64,000 nt of DNA from Paenibacillus sp. OVF10 (GCA_022836915.1 CP094668.1:372001-436000), one strand, 5' to 3'; shown: positions 9,917-20,046, numbered from the stretch's first letter. Notes: generated from the letters alone by a model not told the origin. Program-made: numbers and translations.

Positions 9917-10588
9917 TTCACTATTCAGTTCAGCCCTAACCGATACCAACCTGACGTTTAACAACGCAGTCATTACCATTGGTCTTGCAATCATTCTGGG
10001 ATTGGTCATCAGCCTTACCTACATGAAGACTAACCAAAGCACATACTCCCAGAGCTTTACCTTAACGATGGTTGTCCTGCCCGTCATTGTCGCCATCATC
10101 ATCCTGCTTATCGGCAGCAACATCGCTCGAGCATTCAGCTTGGCAGGTGCCTTCTCGATCATCCGATTCCGAAGTGCCCCTGGTGATCCAAAGGACATTG
10201 CTTATGTATTGTTCACGATGGCTTCCGGTCTTGCCTGTGGTGTAGGCGCTTTTGGATACGCGGTTCTGTTCACCATTATCCTGTGTGTACTGATGTTTGT
10301 CCTGAGTCGCTTCAACTTCGGCGGCAAGAAGAGTCAGCTGAAAACGCTGAAAGTCACCATCCCTGAAAACTTGAGCTATGAAGAAGCACTTAATGAAGTG
10401 TTCCATACATTCAATGTACCTTTTGATTTGAAAAAATCAGAACGACCGAACTCGGCAGTCTGTATGAGCTGGTCTACAGTGTAACCATTCACGAAAGTGT
10501 TAGCCAAAAGGAATTCCTCGATGCGATCCGCACACGGAACGGCAACCTGGATATCTCGTTAACCATGAGTCCAACCACGGAATATTAA
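9909..10588 (+). CDS. DUF4956 membrane protein (one frameshift)
   Basis: About 226 residues with four hydrophobic segments in the first two thirds and a cytoplasmic alpha/beta tail. The conserved AFSIIRFRSAPGDPKDIAY loop is characteristic of DUF4956. The frame breaks at the six-A run 10431-10436. One added A changes KKSERPNS into KKIRTTELGSLYELV and extends the protein to the stop at 10588. The start is ATG 9909 (GTG 9900 is possible), overlapping the VTC gene by eight bases. It is regularly found beside VTC-domain proteins, so a partnership at the membrane is likely. Activity unknown. Confidence 0.82.
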
Positions 10589-10615
10589 TTTTTAATTCGA
10601 AGGGAACGATCTAAT

Positions 10616-12923
10616 ATGAAGAAAAACATGATAACAGGCAGCAAACTTTGGTCCATCGCCATGATTACCAGCCTACTCGCCGCATGCAGTTCACCAGCAA
10701 CCACAAGCACAACGGCCAATGCCGCAACATCAACGACAGGAACAACCAAAACGGTATCCGTCAGCGAGCAAACTTCTGTAAAATACGCGGATCTGGTCTC
10801 TCTGGATGCTGACGATACCAATATTAGCTGGAGTGAGGCAGATTCCACAGCGATTAAGCTGAACGGAACAACTGCAACGGTGACCGGTTCGGGCGCCAAA
10901 GCAGCGAATGGTTCGGTAACCATCTCCGAAGCAGGCACTTATGTACTTAGCGGTGAGCTAACGGATGGCCAGATCGTGGTCAACGTTGCCGATAAGGGTA
11001 CTGTGCATCTCGTATTAAACGGAGCAACAATTCATGATAACGACAGCGCCGCGATCTACATTCAGAAGGCTGGTAAAGCGGTGATTACGCTCGAAAAAGG
11101 AACCAAGAATACCGTTTCCGATGGTAAAACATATGTGTACGCCGATGCTACGACAGACGAGCCCGATGCTGCAATCTTCAGCAAAGCGGATCTTACATTC
11201 AATGGTGCAGGTCAATTGACCGTCACAGGTAACTATAATGAAGGTATTACGAGCAAGGATGATCTGAAAATCATTAGTGGTAGCATCAGCGTCAAAGCAG
11301 CCGATGACGGCATCAAAGGTAAAGATATGGTCGCCATCCAAGCGGGTACCATTACCATTGCAGCCAAAGGCGACGGTATTAAATCAACCAATGACACGGA
11401 CACCACTAAAGGTTTCGTTGCTATCGCAGGGGTACCTTCGATATCCAAAGTGGCAATGATGGTATTCAAGCCGAAACCGCACTTGTTACGGATGGCGGCA
11501 CATACAACATTGTAACGGGCGGCGGTAGCGCCAATGCACCAGCCAAAGTAGAAGAAGGTCCATTTGGCGGCGGTGGCGGTGGATGGGGAGGCGGCACACC
11601 ACCAACCGATATGGGTACACCACCGGATGGCGAACCTCCTGCGGATATGCCAGAAATGCCTAATAACAGCGGTACCAATGCAGGTGCTAATACAAACGGC
11701 GCAGCAGCATCCAACTCTGCCAACACAACAACAGCAACAACGGATAACAATGCTGATGCGGACACTGCAACAACAGCAACCGAGTCCACAAGTGCCAAAG
11801 CACTCAAAGCAGGTACAGACCTTACGGTTAATGGTGGTACGTATACCATTGATTCCATGGATGATTCCCTGCACAGCAACAATAACGTGACAGTCAATGA
11901 CGGAACATTCAGCATCGAATCCGGTGATGACGGCATTCATGCCGATCAGGAGCTGACGATTAACGGTGGAACCATCAACATTGCGAAGAGCTATGAAGGA
12001 CTTGAAGGTGCAATCATCACCCTGAACGATGGGGATGTAGATGTAACGGCATCCGATGATGGCGTAAATGCTGCAGGTGGCGAGACGGAAACAGCTGCGA
12101 ATACAACGGCAAGTACAGATAGCGCTACTACAGCAACCGATGCCGCTGCTACATCCAACATCTCTGTAACCGAAACGACAGGTACAACATCAACTACCGA
12201 TCAGGCATCCCAAGGTACAACTGCTAATCAGCAAGGACGTGGACCGGGCGGTATGGGTGGTGCAGCAGCAAGCAATAACGAGTTCCACATTAACGGCGGC
12301 TCCCTCACTGTGAACGCAGGTGGTGACGGACTGGATTCCAATGGTTCCATTAATATGACTGGCGGAACGGTTATTGTGAACGGACCGACGGATAACGGCA
12401 ACGGAGCATTGGATTATGACGGTACATTTGAAATCAGCGGTGGATACCTCGTGGCTGCCGGAAGCTCTGGTATGGCACAAGGAACATCCGATGCGTCTAC
12501 GCAAAATACCATTGTGATGACGTTCCCTGCAACGCAAAAAGCTGGAACAGTTGTACATGTACAAGACAGCGAAGGCAACAACATTCTGACATTCGCTCCG
12601 ACAAAAGATTATCAAACCGTGGTTGTCAGCTCCCGGATCTTGCGAAAGATGGCTCCTATGTGATCTACTCCGGTGGTACGTCTACAGGTAAAGCGGTGGA
12701 TGGACTCTACACAGACGGTACCTACAGTGGCGGAACTCAAGTAGTTGCATTCCAATCGACCAGTAATGTAACTTGGGTGAATGAATCTGGTGTAACCACA
12801 GCCAATACAGGTATGGGTGGTCCTGGTGGTGGCGGTGGACAAGGTGGATTCGGAGGCGGCAGAAACAGATCCCAATCCGGTACAACATCCGACAGCACAG
12901 GCACTACCGATTCTGCAAAATAA
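10616..12923 (+). CDS. Carbohydrate-binding beta-helix lipoprotein, Cthe_2159/DUF4353-like (two frameshifts)
   Basis: Secreted lipoprotein of about 769 residues. A signal peptide with lipobox LAAC (Cys about 22) precedes a Ser/Thr-rich linker and a long right-handed beta-helix. Its rungs repeat an acidic D-G-(I/V/L) turn: ADDGIKG, KGDGIKS, GNDGIQA, GDDGIHA, SDDGVNA, GGDGLDS. Gly/Pro- and Thr/Ala-rich low-complexity inserts interrupt it, and the C-terminus is Gly-rich. Breaks at GGGG 11429-11432 and CCC 12632-12634 are each fixed by one base (AIAGGTFDI; SSPDLAKDG). Cthe_2159 is described as a polygalacturonate-binding, calcium-dependent beta-helix protein. Here it probably coats or anchors to the cell surface as the product of the upstream module. 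Confidence 0.85.
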
Positions 12924-12952
12924 TCATAATTTGTAGTTAAGTGTATAATAAG

Positions 12953-13003
12953 AAGCACTAGGTCCCGAAATCACGATAACAGTGAATTCGGGACCTAGTG
13001 CTT
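12953..13003. terminator. Strong bidirectional terminator hairpin
   Basis: A perfect 17-bp stem (AAGCACTAGGTCCCGAA against its complement) with an inner TCAC/GTGA pairing. It lies between the convergent lipoprotein and efflux-pump genes and probably serves both. Confidence 0.85.
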
Positions 13004-13033
13004 TCATTTTTCAGGAAGAACATGAGTAACTGT

Positions 13034-14443
13034 TCATGCGTTCCTTTTATTTGTAAGATACAAACTAGGGATTAGAATAATTACAAGAATAACGCTGGAT
13101 AATAGAAATCCGGCATGGTACCCTTTCAACTCATTTATGACCGTTGGTTGCAACCCTTGTATGACCGTTGCAACAACCGTTGCGATAATAGCTGAGCCAA
13201 AGCTTGAACCAAGATTCTCAATCATATTAATGCCCACACTCGCTTCGGGGAGCTGCGTGCTATCAAGCCCAGTGTATGCTTCACTTGTTAACGGCAGACT
13301 AATCCCTCCAATACTCGCACCACGAATTAACAATATAACGGAAATCCAGATCATACTTGTTTTATCAGAGATGAAAATAAGCGGAATTGAACCAATGAGA
13401 GAAAGAAATAAACTGACAATCACTACATATTTGGGTCCAATTTTATCAATCATTTTTCCAAGTAAAGGCCGAGTAACAAGCATCCCAACCCCTTGGGGGA
13501 TAAGAGCAACTGCTGTTTCAATCGCCGTAAAATGGCGAAAGTTTTGAAAGAATAGCGGGAGGATTAACATCGGACCCATAAGAGCAATATTTGCCATAAA
13601 CAAGCCGGCGCTTGAAGCAGCAAAACTTTTATAAGTAAACAAACTCATGGGTAGGACCGTTTGATTCTTGCGAATGAGATTATAAGCCATATATATGACA
13701 ACCAAACCCACACCAATACCCACCCATAAGATCGTTTCATTATTGTTAAACGTAGCATGTTCCGCAGCTCTCGTTATCCCGTAGATTAAAGCCCCGCTCA
13801 TGGAAGACAAATTAATAATGCCAAACAGATCAAGCTTATTCTCTTTGTTGAAAGGTTCAAAGTCAGGAATTGTTTTCATCATTACAGGCGCAGCAATCAA
13901 CACGATGAACACGTTAATGAAGAAAATCCATTGCCAGGATGCCACCTGAACGATGAATCCTCCAAGGACTGGACCCAGAATAGGGCCGAAGATCATAGGC
14001 GTACTTACGATGGCCATCACTTTTCCCAAGTGATCTTTCCCTGCCGTTTTCACCAAGAGGGTAAACATGAGGGTCGTAATCACCCCTGCGCTGAACCCTT
14101 GAAGTAAACGAAAGAAGATAAAACTCGAAATGTTCCAGCTAACACCTACTAAAATAGAAATCACTCCAAATAGGATAACAGCACCAATGAAAATCTTCTT
14201 GCTATTAAACTTGTTCATAAGCCAACCGGAGATGGGAACTGCCATGGCAAGAGCGAGAATATAGCCTGTAATGGCCCATTGAATAATAGTCAAGGTTGTA
14301 TTGAAATCATGTGTTAATTGATCTATGGCAATATTCACCATGGTAGAATCAAGCAAAGGTGCAATGGCTCCAAGAGCTATAGCCCAGGCTGCAATGAGCA
14401 CCTCTTTGGGTAAATCAGTGGTTTTGACGTTTTCTTTAGTCAT
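13034..14443 (-). CDS. DHA2-family MFS multidrug efflux transporter (EmrB/QacA-like)
   Basis: A 469-residue transporter with about 14 membrane segments. The N-terminal signature LDSTMVNIAIDQL and the conserved QWAITGYILALAMAVPISGW are typical of drug:proton antiporters of the EmrB/QacA group. The 5' side has a good sigma-A promoter and duplicated operator-like repeats at 14461-14520. A MarR-family gene lies immediately upstream on the same strand. It is transcribed separately from MarR because a terminator (14530-14570) separates them. Drug range cannot be told from sequence. Confidence 0.9.
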   Translation of the reverse strand: MTKENVKTTDLPKEVLIAAWAIALGAIAPLLDSTMVNIAIDQLTHDFNTTLTIIQWAITGYILALAMAVPISGWLMNKFNSKKIFIGAVILFGVISILVGVSWNISSFIFFRLLQGFSAGVITTLMFTLLVKTAGKDHLGKVMAIVSTPMIFGPILGPVLGGFIVQVASWQWIFFINVFIVLIAAPVMMKTIPDFEPFNKENKLDLFGIINLSSMSGALIYGITRAAEHATFNNNETILWVGIGVGLVVIYMAYNLIRKNQTVLPMSLFTYKSFAASSAGLFMANIALMGPMLILPLFFQNFRHFTAIETAVALIPQGVGMLVTRPLLGKMIDKIGPKYVVIVSLFLSLIGSIPLIFISDKTSMIWISVILLIRGASIGGISLPLTSEAYTGLDSTQLPEASVGINMIENLGSSFGSAIIATVVATVIQGLQPTVINELKGYHAGFLLSSVILVIILIPSLYLTNKRNA

Positions 14444-14460
14444 ATGTGTCTCCTCTTTGC

Positions 14461-14520
14461 ATTATTGTTTCCTATTCAACAAAAAATGTAACTCTTTTTA
14501 GTTTCCTTGTCAACAATAAT
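14461..14520 (-). promoter_or_regulatory. Promoter and probable MarR operator of the efflux gene
   Basis: On the minus strand, TTGACA (14508-14513) and TACATT (14485-14490) are separated by exactly 17 bases. A 16-bp direct repeat, GTTTCCTATTCAACAA (14467-14482) and GTTTCCTTGTCAACAA (14501-14516), covers the start site and the -35 box. This is a layout expected for repression. Binding by the MarR protein next door is inferred. Confidence 0.7.
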
Positions 14521-14529
14521 TATTCAAAT

Positions 14530-14570
14530 AAAAAAGCAACCTACCCTCGATTAGAGTAGGTTGCTTTTTT
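14530..14570. terminator. Bidirectional terminator between MarR and efflux genes
   Basis: A 15-bp stem, AAAAAAGCAACCTAC paired with GTAGGTTGCTTTTTT, with an 11-base loop. The tract gives a T run in either direction. Confidence 0.85.
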
Positions 14571-14597
14571 GTGTTACCCTTCATTACACACATTTAT

Positions 14598-15073
14598 CTA
14601 AATGTCCAAACCCTGTTTCTTTATCTCTGCGTCCAAATGTTTGCTGTATTGCTCCATAAACCTGAGCATGCCCTCCAATTGCGCTTCGGTTACCTGCTCA
14701 AACACAGCCTGATCCCGCTTTTGAAATTCTTGGTGAAGTTCCTCGTGAATACCGAATACAACGTTCCCTTTCTCGGTCAGTCTGAAATAGACTTCTTTCT
14801 TGTTCTCCGGCTTCTGGTAGACTTCGATCAGTTTTTTTCGATAAGTTTCTTCGTCAATTTACTTATGGCACCCTTGGTCATATACAGCGACTCTGCAAGC
14901 TTTGTCACATTGGGATCGATATTCTTTCCAATATATTCAATGCAATGAACTTCGGAAGACTTATAACCACGAAGACTGGCTTCCATCTTCGACTTGTTAA
15001 TCCAGACCATTTTATTAAATAATTCTCTGAAATGATCAGTCACTTGTTCTTGTTTATTCATAGCTATATACAC
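14598..15073 (-). CDS. MarR-family transcriptional regulator (one frameshift)
   Basis: About 158 residues with a central winged helix (VTKLAESLYMTKGAISKLTK). The frame breaks at the seven-T run 14832-14838. One added base converts IEKN-stop into IEKKLIEVYQKPENKKEV and extends the protein through a helical C-terminus to the stop at 14598. It is the first gene upstream of the DHA2 efflux pump and its likely repressor, given the repeated operator in front of the pump. Confidence 0.85.
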
Positions 15074-15164
15074 CCCACGTGAGTTATAACATGCATTGAA
15101 AAAAGCAGAAACATGAGGGTCTCATTCCTCCGGTTTCTCCTGTCTCCAATCATAAGCTTCTTCA

Positions 15165-15743
15165 TTAAAAAGCATACACATACACTTTGGTACGTAGGGC
15201 ATCTCGACATGTTATTGTGCGTAGCGGTTCCTTGCCCGGCAGGGCAAAACAGATACTAATCACCTTGGCACCCGGCGGAAGCTCCCGACTGAACTTGTCC
15301 AGAAGTCGGGTCATCGCTCCCGGAAACAGATAACAGATCACACAATCCGCATGTTCATAGGAACTGGTGTAGATATCCCCGCGCATGAAGCGCAGTCTGC
15401 CCTTGAGAGAGTGCTTGTTTCCCTTCGCTCGGCGTAAGCGAACACTGAGATAGGCAATTATTTGGGAAGACCATAAGGGAATGATAGAATTCTCAATCCC
15501 GGTCAGCCTTTTACCAGGGCAATGCCTTACAACATCCATTCCCAGTGTGCCCCATCCGGAGCCGGCTTCGAGCACATCGCCGTACCCTGGAATGCGGTTT
15601 ACCTCTTGAATGACCACCTGCCTGACGCGGCCGGATGTGGGCATCGGGGAAATCCCGTTTTTCCAACTGACAAGTACGATGGATATGACACCGATCAATG
15701 TCACCACGGCAATCAGCCATGGAATCAGGTAAATGATGAACAT
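15165..15743 (-). CDS. Membrane-anchored class I SAM-dependent methyltransferase-like protein
   Basis: 192 residues. The first 27 form one membrane helix, followed by a short Rossmann methyltransferase with motif I as VLEAGSGWGTLG and an acidic residue ending strand 2 (LTGIENS). The DIYTSSYEHADCVICY region matches the post-motif strand. The domain is short compared with usual methyltransferases, and no substrate can be named. It is followed upstream, after 26 bases, by the FHA/winged-helix gene on the same strand, so the two may be cotranscribed. Confidence 0.68.
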   Translation of the reverse strand: MFIIYLIPWLIAVVTLIGVISIVLVSWKNGISPMPTSGRVRQVVIQEVNRIPGYGDVLEAGSGWGTLGMDVVRHCPGKRLTGIENSIIPLWSSQIIAYLSVRLRRAKGNKHSLKGRLRFMRGDIYTSSYEHADCVICYLFPGAMTRLLDKFSRELPPGAKVISICFALPGKEPLRTITCRDALRTKVYVYAF

Positions 15744-15769
15744 GAACTCATCCCTTTGTTATCACTCAT

Positions 15770-16441
15770 TCATTCTGGCACATGAGACTTCATATATACA
15801 CCCTTTTTATAAACGGACTTGATGGTAAAGTGCACACCCAGCTTACGATTCGTCCGATAGATTAGCGAGTTAATCTCGTCGATCCCTACCGCTTCACTCT
15901 CCAGCATGCTCCGCTCCGGCCACACCTGAGCCACAATCTGCTCTCGGGTCACAAAATGGTCCAGTTGACTATACAGCAGCTTGAACAGCTGATACTCCTT
16001 CTTGGACAGCGGAATCTCCACTTCTCCAATCTGAACCGTTTGTAGGTGATCCTGTAAACGTACACCCTCACCCAGCAGATCCGACACCCGATATTCCCTC
16101 GTCTCTCCAAGATCACCTTCAGCGCGAAGCTGGATCAGGCCGTTGACCAACGTCAGGCTGTCTCCTTCGCCAAACGGATATTTCTCATAAGGAACGAGGC
16201 GCTGCCCATTCAGTTCGGTTCCATTTTTGCTATCCAGATCCTCAATCCATAACTGTTGCTGTACATCATAATGAATGCGGCAATGCCGCTTCGATATCAT
16301 CTGATTATAGACAGACAAGTCCAATTCACTACCGCCTGTATAACGTCCCACCGTAATGGAGCGACCCTGGCTTACATAAGCGAATGAGCCGTCACTTTCC
16401 TGTCCTGGCGTACGAATGACGATTTTTGCCGTCTCCCGCAT
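15770..16441 (-). CDS. FHA domain / winged-helix DNA-binding protein
   Basis: 223 residues. The N-terminal half is an FHA phosphothreonine-binding domain with the canonical GR, SKRHC and SKNGTELNG motifs (residues about 30-105). The C-terminal half is an OmpR-like winged helix (LSKKEYQLFKLLYSQ, VTREQIVAQVW, KKGVYMKS end). It looks like a regulator that reads Ser/Thr phosphorylation instead of a receiver phospho-Asp. No kinase lies nearby. It probably forms an operon with the downstream methyltransferase. Confidence 0.8.
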   Translation of the reverse strand: MRETAKIVIRTPGQESDGSFAYVSQGRSITVGRYTGGSELDLSVYNQMISKRHCRIHYDVQQQLWIEDLDSKNGTELNGQRLVPYEKYPFGEGDSLTLVNGLIQLRAEGDLGETREYRVSDLLGEGVRLQDHLQTVQIGEVEIPLSKKEYQLFKLLYSQLDHFVTREQIVAQVWPERSMLESEAVGIDEINSLIYRTNRKLGVHFTIKSVYKKGVYMKSHVPE

Positions 16442-16573
16442 GTTATTCTCCCACCTTCAATGATCACTCACTCGATCTCTATAAACATTTCATAACAATA
16501 ATGATAAGATCATCAGATTTGTTCCATTGTTTACACCGCTATAGTTCAATATAGTGATATACAGGAACGATTT

Positions 16574-16828
16574 ATGTTTGGTTCTACTCACTCTACTATA
16601 CCAGACGTTGTGCTTTTTTCTCATGACGGTCGGATGTCTACTTCAGCTCATTCAACAAGAGAGGTACCTTCTAATGAACAAAAAAACATTTTCATATACG
16701 TGCTACTCGCCTTTGCCCTGTCCATGACATTAACCGTGCTCTCCCGTATGAATGATGATGGCGGAGAATCACTGAAAGGCACATCGGCTTCCGAAACCTC
16801 ATGGTTACAAATGAAGATCCAGCCCTAG
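16574..16828 (+). CDS. Possible small single-pass membrane protein
   Basis: An open frame of 84 codons divergent from the FHA gene. It has one hydrophobic segment (NIFIYVLLAFALSMTLTVL) in its second half and a hydrophilic tail. No convincing ribosome site precedes either the ATG at 16574 or the internal ATG at 16634, and no family is recognised. It may be a genuine small membrane protein or chance. Confidence 0.3.
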   Translation: MFGSTHSTIPDVVLFSHDGRMSTSAHSTREVPSNEQKNIFIYVLLAFALSMTLTVLSRMNDDGGESLKGTSASETSWLQMKIQP

Positions 16829-17024
16829 TCTACTCTATTATAACGTGATCTCCGCGCAAAACGTTTCACGAATGTCATATTAGGTTCACCTACAACCTGT
16901 GTTAAATATTGATTTATTTCACACTAAAATAACATGATAACAGTCGTAATACAGTGGTTATGTATATTTATAACTTTGAAGAGACCATAACAGAATGTAG
17001 TCTATAAATAGTATTTTTAATTAC

Positions 17025-17950
17025 TCAACTTTCGCATCTTAAATCTGCAAACAAACTCTTGATATAACTGGGTAAGCCAGAGTTCCATTCTTGTAGTTGA
17101 CAAAAAATAGACGTTTTGCTCTTTTTCGTTTTCGCTTGAGACATGTCAAGAAATAACTCATCCGTTGCTGAAGCTTCGTGTAGAAGTCCAGATCGCAATC
17201 CTAGTCGGCAAAGAGAAAAAAGTTCACCAAGTATCCGGTCATTACTGGTTTAGCGCTGTTTATATTCCATCGCCAAATAACGGCTGAATACAACCGTTGT
17301 ATGGCTAATTAGTTGGTAAAAGGAACGTCCTCGGAATTTGGTTCCCAGTTTCAAATAGCTCTTGGTCACTTTAAAAAAGGTCCCAATACTCCAACACATG
17401 CCGTAGATTCATACAATTTCTACCGCATCCAGCGTGAAGCCTGTACTTAAAATGGCAAGCCATTCACGTCTTTTATTTCGGTTGCGCACAAAACAAGCTG
17501 ACTGGAAGACCGTACGAAGTATACACGACTATGGAACCTTTGATGTCTTTTGTACTCGATTTGGGCAGGCTTTGAAACCCAGTACTCAGCGTCATCCGCT
17601 GTCCCTTTACAAGATATCGCTGCTTCATTTCCTTGACCATCCTAATCACAGGTAGACCTCTGCCTATGAGCTGGCGAAGCAAAGGATCCTGAGCAATCCA
17701 GCTGTCCATCAGCACAACATCCGCGCAGTGATACCAGCTTTGAAAGCACGATCTAGCAAGTCTACCACCGAATCAGACTTACGAGAAAAAGACTCTATTC
17801 GGCATTTGTATTCATGGTTACGTTTGGAGAGATGGGAGGCCATTTAGACTAGACGATTTACCAACTTGGCTGAGGATAGCATGGCAAAATCCAGCGGAGC
17901 AAAGCTAACACCATCCGACCGCCGAGCGTAAGTGTTATCAATTGGGTCTC
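17025..17950 (-). pseudogene. Decayed IS4-type DDE transposase remnant
   Basis: Conceptual translation of the minus strand in shifting frames gives recognisable IS4-family blocks. These are SDGVSFAPLDFAMLSSAK near 17900, VLMDSWIAQDPLLRQLI (the DDE-type MDSW block) near 17700, and IGTFFKVTKSYLKLGTKF with GRSFYQLISHTTVVFSRYL near 17300. A terminal CES-stop lies at 17025. Several in-frame stops and substitutions show real decay, unlike the single-base breaks elsewhere. The 5' part is missing beyond about 17950, and no intact terminal repeats were found. Confidence 0.75.
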
Positions 17951-18265
17951 TTAAGGGAATAGAAAACTGAATTAAAATATCTACCAAATATTTTAATGGA
18001 TCAAAATGAGATTTACTGATTATGTAGTTGATTGTCTTCACCAATATAAACCTTATTTTGGTATAGAATTTATTTTCAATAGATTGGATTAATAACTTTA
18101 CAAGAGGATTTTGAACATTGTATTAATGTGGTGATTGAGTTTTATGAGAGGATAAGAAAAATTCAACAATCAGTTATCTTAAAATGAAAATTCCACGTTT
18201 TAGGATTAGCCTACCTTTTCACCGTCTATTTTATTTATAGATCTTATATTAACTAAAGTTAATTC
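17951..18265. other. AT-rich gene-free stretch
   Basis: No credible reading frame, RNA gene or repeat was seen. It lies between the transposase remnant and the hairpin downstream of the amidase gene, and marks the start of the low-GC island. Confidence 0.5.
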
Positions 18266-18304
18266 GAATAGGATGACTTCTTTTATTTAGAGGTCATCCT
18301 ATTC
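18266..18304. terminator. Hairpin downstream of amidase gene
   Basis: A perfect 12-bp stem (GAATAGGATGAC / GTCATCCTATTC) with a 15-base loop, 30 bases past the amidase stop. It lacks a clean T run on the minus strand, so termination is likely but not certain. Confidence 0.5.
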
Positions 18305-18333
18305 TAGGAAAATAAATATAAATGTTTTTAATT

Positions 18334-19428
18334 TTAAGATATTTTAAGGATCTCGATATAATCATAGGCCTTTATGGCACTTAAAAGTGGATAAGCTTGT
18401 CTTTCGTTTGAGTGACCTGCAAGTTTAAAATCTCTATTTAAACCATCCAAATCAGAAATAATCATAAGGTGAGTAGGAGTTGTGATCCATCCTGCTACTC
18501 CTTTACTAAGGATGACTACATCCCCTTTTGCAATTGAACCTAAATAAATAGATTTATGATTTTTTTCATAATTGTCTTTTGAATATGAGTAGACCGTAGA
18601 CTTAGGAATCCAATACTTGCTGAACTGTTCTACGCTTATCCAAGGGCTAGGATCAGAGAAAGTCCAACTATAGTTTAATTCGGTCGCATTTTTAGGAACT
18701 AGGTAAGTAGAGTTTTTCTTATAAGCAGACCAGTTACCTGACATCGGTTTCCCTCCACCAACGTGCATGGCCTGTGAAACAAAGTTAGTACAGTCACTAC
18801 CCCATGCTGTAAAAGCAGGATAATTAGTACTATATTTATTGTAGTTATTATACGCCCAATTACCTGCCGCTGCTGAATTATAAGCTGCTAGCAATTGAAA
18901 TTCTGGATCACTTTTTGCTGCTGTTGTTAACCTGTCCTTAAAATTCTCAGCACGCTCATCACCTGATGATCTGGAATACCTAGTTAAGTAGCCCATTAGT
19001 ATATGCTGTTCTTCTGAGTCCGCTATAGAATAAGACTCTTCAATTAAATGCATAATTTCAATTTTATCCTCTTTTTCAAGAGAAATCGTTTTTTCATACA
19101 CTTCTTGGTTTAAGATCTTGTGCAGTATCTCTGCTACCTTTATATCTTGCTTGAAATAAGAATCAAGTGTTTGTAGAATTACCTTTTCTTCTTCAAGCGG
19201 ATCTACTAATTCATCTCTGTTCACAAAATTATGCTGTGCTAATGTTTGTTCTTTTTCTTTTTTGTACAATTCGATATAAGGGTTTAGCTCAATATTAACT
19301 GCAATTGACTCATTCTTTTCAACATATTGATTTTGTGTTGTTGAGATATCCCCGTTAGCATAGGCACTCATTCCATTAAAGACTAAAGTAGCACTAGCTA
19401 AAAGAATTACTATTTTTTTATTTTTCAT
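18334..19428 (-). CDS. Secreted amidase-domain protein (putative cell-wall amidase)
   Basis: About 364 residues with a Sec signal peptide (KNKKIVILLASATLVFNG...AYA), a helical middle region, and a C-terminal papain-like amidase_6-type domain. The domain carries SDCTNFVSQAMHVGGG (nucleophile Cys) and THLMIISD (His), plus a conserved AGHSNERQ stretch. A start at 19428 is chosen because AAAGGAG precedes it; the longer frame to 19524 lacks a site. The gene is markedly AT-rich compared with its neighbours, as is the next gene, and both lie beside a transposase relic, suggesting acquisition. The target bond is unproven; peptidoglycan peptide cleavage is the usual guess. Confidence 0.75.
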   Translation of the reverse strand: MKNKKIVILLASATLVFNGMSAYANGDISTTQNQYVEKNESIAVNIELNPYIELYKKEKEQTLAQHNFVNRDELVDPLEEEKVILQTLDSYFKQDIKVAEILHKILNQEVYEKTISLEKEDKIEIMHLIEESYSIADSEEQHILMGYLTRYSRSSGDERAENFKDRLTTAAKSDPEFQLLAAYNSAAAGNWAYNNYNKYSTNYPAFTAWGSDCTNFVSQAMHVGGGKPMSGNWSAYKKNSTYLVPKNATELNYSWTFSDPSPWISVEQFSKYWIPKSTVYSYSKDNYEKNHKSIYLGSIAKGDVVILSKGVAGWITTPTHLMIISDLDGLNRDFKLAGHSNERQAYPLLSAIKAYDYIEILKIS

Positions 19429-19587
19429 ATTCTTTCTCCTTTTAAGTGATTTTTTAACATAAATACATTTTATCACAATATTATACATTAATATAGTTAA
19501 ATTTTCCTTTTTAGGAGATAACATATTGTAAAAAACGTATCTTCTACTATAAAATATAAATAAATTGTTTCGAAAGGAGATAGTACT

Positions 19588-19923
19588 ATGAAAAGTAAAA
19601 GGTCAAAGCAAATTAAAGTAGTCTTTGCTATAATACTCATTATTATTTTGCTTGAACAAATTCCATATGTTCAAAAACAAACAGCTGTGTTTTCATCAAA
19701 AGTCTACGTGTTGTCTAAATATGGAACTAATTTTAAGTATAAAAACATTGAATATAGTCCTCAATTTGGGAACTATGATGTGTTTTACAGAGATATGAAC
19801 AAAAGTGAATATTCCTTTACAGTCACCCCTAGATTTTTTCCTGTATTCGTAATCTATGATTCTATTGAAAAACAGGCTTTAGAATTAAAAAATATAGATT
19901 TACTTCGTAAACTGCAATACTAG
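19588..19923 (+). CDS. Small membrane-anchored protein, YfjL-like
   Basis: 111 residues with an N-terminal hydrophobic anchor (VVFAIILIIILLEQIP) and a short extracytoplasmic domain (KYKNIEYSPQFGNYDVFY...). The pattern recalls B. subtilis YfjL-type proteins of unknown function. A GAAAGGAG ribosome site precedes ATG 19588. It is AT-rich like the divergent amidase gene and probably arrived with it. Function unknown. Confidence 0.55.
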   Translation: MKSKRSKQIKVVFAIILIIILLEQIPYVQKQTAVFSSKVYVLSKYGTNFKYKNIEYSPQFGNYDVFYRDMNKSEYSFTVTPRFFPVFVIYDSIEKQALELKNIDLLRKLQY

Positions 19924-20046
19924 AACATATCTTGATACAAATGATTAATAGATAAACTGAGATTTTAAATCCTATTCATCATTTAAATCTTCTCCAAATG
20001 AAAAGCAACTAAAAAATTCACGCTAACTTTCTACTAATTAACTTAG

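Noticed and set aside
11233-11940. 235-codon Cys/Gly-rich frame antisense to the beta-helix lipoprotein gene
   Set aside because: Its odd composition is the complement of Gly/Thr/Ala codons in the sense gene; no start signals.
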